Origin: Ignavibacterium sp037440165
GTDB lineage: Bacteria; Bacteroidota; Ignavibacteria; Ignavibacteriales; Ignavibacteriaceae
Reading direction: 5' to 3'
DNA: 64,000 bases
Assembly: GCF_037440165.1 (NCBI RefSeq)
Contig: NZ_JBBIUQ010000007.1
Location: 1 to 64,000 of the forward strand
Part shown: positions 60,799-64,000 of the stretch, one piece after another
How positions within the stretch are numbered: position 1 is the stretch's first letter
How the letters are laid out: each line of letters begins with the position of its first letter
The notes under the pieces: model-generated
Databases searched by the model: none
Seen by the model: the letters and a program-made list of their open reading frames with translations, nothing else
What the model was told of the DNA's origin: nothing
Made by a program: the position numbers and the translations under genes

Positions 60799-61599
60799 TC
60801 AGGGATTTAACTTAAACTCGATTGGAACTACCATCTGAACTTTAACACGCATTCCTTTCATTAATCCGGGTTTGAATCTTGTGTAATAAACTGCTAATCG
60901 TGCGACCTCATCGCAGCCATAACCAATACCTTCAACAACAGTTGCGTTAGAAACTTCGCCATCCTTTTCGATGAAAGCCAGGACTTTCACAGTGCCTTCA
61001 ATTTTTTTCTTTCGGGCTTCTTCTGGATATGTAAGCTTCCGGTAAATTGTATTCATTCCTCCGATTGGCTCAGGCATCACTTCTGCATTTATAAAGTAAG
61101 CCGGATCATCATCAAAATCTTTTTCTTCAATTTGTTCAGGAGGCATATCATCTGATTTTTTATTTCGTTCTTCCTGCTTTCGTTTCCACTCTTCAAGTAA
61201 TTTCAGATAATCTTCATATCTGTATTCACCGATTAAAGTAAACTCCTGATCTTTTCGAAATCCTTCCGAGAAAAATATATCGTTAATGTGAACACCGTTT
61301 GAATCAAAATATGAAGCTGGTCCGTCTCTTCTGCCATTTTCTATGTTAAACATCTCTTTAAGATTACCATTCGGATAATACAACTTCACAACACCTTCAA
61401 CTTTATCTTTCAGATAATTTCTTTCTTCTTTCAGATTACCATTATCATAATAAAATAAAGCAATTCCTTCTCTCACTCCATTGTTTAAGTGAATAATGGA
61501 TTCGACTTTACCGTTTGGATAATAAGTAACTATACTATCCCGTTGTGGATAAACAGATGCTGCAAGAAGTATTATAAAAAGAAAATTTAATCGCTTCAT
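60799..61599 (-). CDS. MORN_2-repeat protein with TonB C-terminal domain
   Basis: 266 residues from the ATG at 61599; the upstream open frame to 61638 is less plausible because it is not signal-like. A signal peptide comes first. Three or more MORN_2 (YwqK-like) repeats follow (about 25-110: YYPNGKVESIIHLNNGVREGIALFYYDNGNLKEE, YPNGNLKEMF, DGPASYFDSNG). A charged middle region precedes a TonB/energy-transducing C-terminal domain (about 175-266: YPEEARKKKIEGTVKVLAFIEKDGEVSNATVVEGIGYGCDEVARLAV). There is no membrane helix in the middle, so it is not a classical TonB; this combination is common in Bacteroidota. Confidence 0.87.
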   Translation of the reverse strand: MKRLNFLFIILLAASVYPQRDSIVTYYPNGKVESIIHLNNGVREGIALFYYDNGNLKEERNYLKDKVEGVVKLYYPNGNLKEMFNIENGRRDGPASYFDSNGVHINDIFFSEGFRKDQEFTLIGEYRYEDYLKLLEEWKRKQEERNKKSDDMPPEQIEEKDFDDDPAYFINAEVMPEPIGGMNTIYRKLTYPEEARKKKIEGTVKVLAFIEKDGEVSNATVVEGIGYGCDEVARLAVYYTRFKPGLMKGMRVKVQMVVPIEFKLNP

Positions 61600-61638
61600 C
61601 AAAACAGTTATTAAAATTTTTCGGGGCAAAGATAACAT

Positions 61639-62181
61639 TTAATCTTTAATTATTAGAGGAAGTAAAATTGCAAGGATAAAAGTGAGGATTGCTAATGAAT
61701 AAAAGAAGTAACCAACGATATAATCATATTCAAGAATATCAATTGTTCGAAGCAAATAATCCCAATCGTGATAAACTTTATTGCCGCCAAGTAACGGAAG
61801 CTTTTTTGCCTGAGCGTCGGCAGTATAAACACTTATGTTGATAAAATTTTGTCCAAGCCAGAGTAAACCGAACTGAACTCCGGTCCTGTAATTATTCCTG
61901 AAAAAGTATCCGGCAATAATTGATGGAAGTATTATCTGCATTAAAGTTCCGCCGAGAGTGTATATAAATTTTCCAAACAAGCTGAAAAAAAAATGTCCTG
62001 CTTCGTGAATTACAAGATCCACATTATCTATTAAACCATATTTGCCGCGATTCAATGTCCAATAAACAGCAATCGGAAGAATTATAATGGAAGTAATCCA
62101 CTTCTTCACTTCAGAAGATTGATTATATGGTTTTGCTTTTTTTAAGCTTTGCTCAAGTTCTTTATTGAAATCGTTGTTCAT
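61639..62181 (-). CDS. Membrane protein with HEAGH motif (possible M50-like metalloprotease)
   Basis: 180 residues with four to five hydrophobic helices. His59-Glu60-x-x-His63 (HEAGH) lies just before a hydrophobic stretch, as in site-2-type (M50) zinc metalloproteases. The later third ligand (NPDG-type Asp) is not found, so it could instead be an M50-like pseudo-protease. The AEGH-containing segment LVIHEAGHFFFSLFG is followed by TLGGTLMQIILPSIIAGYF. It lies 40 bp before the MORN/TonB gene in transcription order and shares its operon. Confidence 0.7.
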   Translation of the reverse strand: MNNDFNKELEQSLKKAKPYNQSSEVKKWITSIIILPIAVYWTLNRGKYGLIDNVDLVIHEAGHFFFSLFGKFIYTLGGTLMQIILPSIIAGYFFRNNYRTGVQFGLLWLGQNFINISVYTADAQAKKLPLLGGNKVYHDWDYLLRTIDILEYDYIVGYFFYSLAILTFILAILLPLIIKD

Positions 62182-62279
62182 ATAAAGATATCAGTTAATC
62201 ATTAATGATTTGTTCTTAGTAAAAACTGATTTATTTTTATTGCAAAATAATTCCTTTAAACTTTTATTCAGAGTTTATT

Positions 62280-63521
62280 ATGAAGAAAATTCTTTTACTC
62301 CTTTCACTTCTAATCATTTCTGCATCAACATTAAAATCTCAAGAACTGCAAATTATTCAGGGACAAACATATCTGATGGATAAATGCGGATTTATGGAGG
62401 AGGAAGATGAAGCAAATAATTTTACATCAGTTGAAAATTGGGGATATAGTTATGATAGTCTTTTGGTTGATCTTAATCTCTGGGGACAAAGTCCTTATGT
62501 TAAAATTGATTCAATTGGACTTAGTGTTCAGGGAAGACCACTCTGGCAATTAACGATAAGTTCAAATCCAAATGATATCACAAATAAACGAACAGTATTT
62601 ATTCATGCAAGAACTCATCCGCAGGAAACAGAAGGCTTTTGGGTAACCGAACAGATAATCAATATTCTTTTATCTGAAAATGAGTTGGGACAAATAATAA
62701 GAGAAAATTGTGTTTTCTATATTGTGCCAATGTATAATCCTGATGGAGTTGAACTTGGTTATCCGAGACGAAATGCGAACAATGTAGATCTTGAGAGCAA
62801 TTGGTTTACTTTTCCGAACGAACCTGAAGTTTCTGCACTTAAAGCCCGGTTTACAGAACTTATGTCATCTGCAAATCCGATTGAGGTAGAACTGAATATG
62901 CATTCGTCTTCATTATGCAAAAGATATTTTGTTTATCACGATTCAGCAGGAACTTCACCTCAGTTTGCACTGATGCAGCAAAACTTTATTGAAGGAATAA
63001 GATCATACTATCCAACTGGAATAGAACCATGGAATTATTATATCAGCTGGACAAGCGGCAATCCAATGAAATACCCTGAAAGCTGGTTTTGGTATTATCA
63101 TGGCGAAAGTGTAATGGCTTTAACTTATGAAGATATGTATCAATGCAGCGGAACAGGAAATTTTAATATTACTGCAAATGCAATTCTGAGAGGTGTGATG
63201 GATTATATGAATATTCCAACATCAGTGGACTTAATTTATTCTTCTTTGCCTGAAGAATTTTTATTAGAGCAGAATTATCCAAATCCATTTAATCCGGCTA
63301 CGATGATAAGGTGGCAGTCACCAGTAAGCAGTTGGCAAACAATAAAATTGTACAACACACTTGGTGAAGAAGTAGATACAATAGTTGATGAATTTTTAGA
63401 AGCGGGATATCATTCTAAATTATATAATATAAATTCTACATTACCGAGCGGTGTTTATTTCTATCAATTGCAGGCAGGTAATTTTATCTCAGCAGCAAAA
63501 AAGATGATATTGCTGCGATAA
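62280..63521 (+). CDS. M14 zinc carboxypeptidase with T9SS sorting domain
   Basis: 413 residues. A signal peptide (1-20) precedes the M14 domain: LSVQGRPLWQLTIS, FIHARTHPQETEGFW (zinc His and Glu), MYNPDGVELGYPRRNANNVDLESNW, VELNMHSSS (third ligand His), and the MALTYEDMYQ region with the catalytic Glu. The C-terminal about 80 residues form a type A sorting domain (NYPNPFNP, LYNTLGEEVDTIV, GVYFYQLQAG). It should be exported and trim C-terminal residues of peptides outside the cell. The sorting domain has a repeat-derived WQSPVSSWQT stretch in its first loop. Confidence 0.92.
   Translation: MKKILLLLSLLIISASTLKSQELQIIQGQTYLMDKCGFMEEEDEANNFTSVENWGYSYDSLLVDLNLWGQSPYVKIDSIGLSVQGRPLWQLTISSNPNDITNKRTVFIHARTHPQETEGFWVTEQIINILLSENELGQIIRENCVFYIVPMYNPDGVELGYPRRNANNVDLESNWFTFPNEPEVSALKARFTELMSSANPIEVELNMHSSSLCKRYFVYHDSAGTSPQFALMQQNFIEGIRSYYPTGIEPWNYYISWTSGNPMKYPESWFWYYHGESVMALTYEDMYQCSGTGNFNITANAILRGVMDYMNIPTSVDLIYSSLPEEFLLEQNYPNPFNPATMIRWQSPVSSWQTIKLYNTLGEEVDTIVDEFLEAGYHSKLYNINSTLPSGVYFYQLQAGNFISAAKKMILLR
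63312..63340 (+). repeat. Possible CAGTnnnCAGTTGGCA-type repeat in the T9SS domain
   Basis: TGGCAGTCACCAGTAAGCAG followed by TTGGCA resembles the common CAGTTGGCAGT intergenic repeats and encodes WQSPVSSWQ in place of the usual short loop. Assignment as a repeat is by resemblance only. Confidence 0.45.
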
Positions 63522-63552
63522 GACTTTCTTTGTGATATAAAGTCATTAAACT

Positions 63553-63592
63553 AAAAAGGGCGATCCAACCGAATCGCCCTTTAATTTTTTTG
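63553..63592. terminator. Bidirectional terminator between carboxypeptidase and gdhA
   Basis: AAAGGGCGAT (63555-63564) pairs with ATCGCCCTTT (63573-63582) over an 8-base loop. T-runs lie on both sides (TTAATTTTTTT on plus, TTTTTAG on minus), so it can end both convergent genes. Confidence 0.85.
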
Positions 63593-63603
63593 GTTGAATA
63601 TTC

Positions 63604-64000
63604 TTAAACAAGTCCCTGATCAATCATTGCATCTGCAACTTTTAGGAAGCCAGCTATGTTGGCACCATTAACATAATTGCCCGGAGTTCCATACTTTTCT
63701 GCTGTAGCAAGACAAGTGTCGTGTATTCTTACCATAATTTCATGAAGTCTTCTGTCAACTTCTTCTCTGCTCCAAGGCAATCGCATGCTGTTTTGCGACA
63801 TTTCCAATCCGGATGTAGCAACACCACCAGCATTTGATGCTTTACCGGGTGCGTAAAGAACACCAGCTTCAACAAAAAGTTTATAAGCTTCAATTGTTGT
63901 TGGCATATTCGCACCTTCGCAAACACAGATGCAGCCATTTTTAATTAATTCCTTAGCATCATTTTCATAAATTTCATTTTGTGTTGCACATGGCAATGCG
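63604..64000 (-). CDS. gdhA: NADP-specific glutamate dehydrogenase, C-terminal part (runs off window)
   Basis: The last 132 or so residues of the protein; the frame stays open to the right edge (ALPCATQNE), so the start is outside. NGCICVCEGANMPTTIEAYKLF, VLYAPGKASNAGGVATSGLEMSQN and the terminal YVNGANIAGFLKVADAMIDQGLV are the closing blocks of hexameric NADP-dependent GDH. It interconverts glutamate with 2-oxoglutarate and ammonia. The stop is 12 bp from the terminator. Confidence 0.95.
   Translation of the reverse strand, partial: ALPCATQNEIYENDAKELIKNGCICVCEGANMPTTIEAYKLFVEAGVLYAPGKASNAGGVATSGLEMSQNSMRLPWSREEVDRRLHEIMVRIHDTCLATAEKYGTPGNYVNGANIAGFLKVADAMIDQGLV

Overview
The window looks like a chromosome segment of an AT-rich member of the Ignavibacteria (Bacteroidota/Chlorobi supergroup). 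Two secreted proteins end in type IX secretion (T9SS, type A) sorting domains with the 'NYPNPFNP ... YDVLGNEVATLV ... SGVYTYKL' signature that is very common there. At least one promoter fits the Bacteroidota -33/-7 pattern (TTG, 19 bp, TAnnTTTG). The gene set (arginase, AceE-type pyruvate dehydrogenase, GGGP synthase, PdxB, Wzi-like barrel) and many small dispersed intergenic repeats fit the same picture. This placement is inference from sequence style, not a database result. No tRNA, rRNA, CRISPR array, transposase or phage gene was seen. The last gene (glutamate dehydrogenase, minus strand) runs off the right edge.

Layout. 1-454: two tandem copies of a hairpin-rich repeat. 455-3827 (-): operon of SPFH membrane protein, unknown protein, ribbon-helix-helix regulator, lipoprotein and coiled-coil membrane protein, starting at a promoter overlaid by a 32-bp dyad. 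4242-9232: MsrA lipoprotein, a HisH-like protein without its catalytic cysteine, a hotdog thioesterase, an ECF sigma factor with a membrane partner, a membrane protein and arginase. 9359-13443 (+): SpoIID/LytB protein, glycosyltransferase, DUF4922 nucleotidyltransferase-like protein and Tag glycosylase. 13506-15817: a T9SS beta-propeller protein carrying genome repeats in frame, then 0.5 kb of repeats. 15818-20789: cytochrome c, SIMPL protein, DUF255 thioredoxin-like protein, and a one-chain fusion of sigma factor with a transmembrane FecR-like domain. 20796-26813 (-): the whole pyruvate dehydrogenase complex (aceE-aceF-lpd), with repeat hairpins between the genes.

27031-36012: hydrolases, DUF192 protein, GmhA, GGGP synthase, outer-membrane protein, Nudix hydrolase, DUF1232 protein, S9 peptidase, methyltransferase and RlmD. 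36178-38420 (-): esterase, small XRE regulator and DUF2975 protein behind a perfect palindrome. 38899-41712: RsmI and an OPT transporter. 41969-43429 (+): a tripartite HipB-HipS-HipT type toxin-antitoxin system with three evenly spaced operator-like sites. 43464-50521: ProS, Na+/H+ and Na+/Ca2+ antiporters, zinc-ribbon protein, U32 peptidase, peptidase T. 50868-58082: an unknown membrane protein, then a surface-polysaccharide block (gmd, fcl, Wzi-like barrel, DegT aminotransferase, rfbC, rfbA). 58155-64000: MgtE, PdxB, MORN/TonB protein, HEAGH membrane protein, T9SS carboxypeptidase, and partial gdhA.

Most of the window is housekeeping. The least ordinary items are the sigma-FecR fusion, the cysteine-less HisH homologue, the split-HipA system with its operators, the palindrome-controlled SPFH and DUF2975 operons, and the repeats, which sit in untranslated spacers, overlap stop codons, and appear inside T9SS sorting domains.
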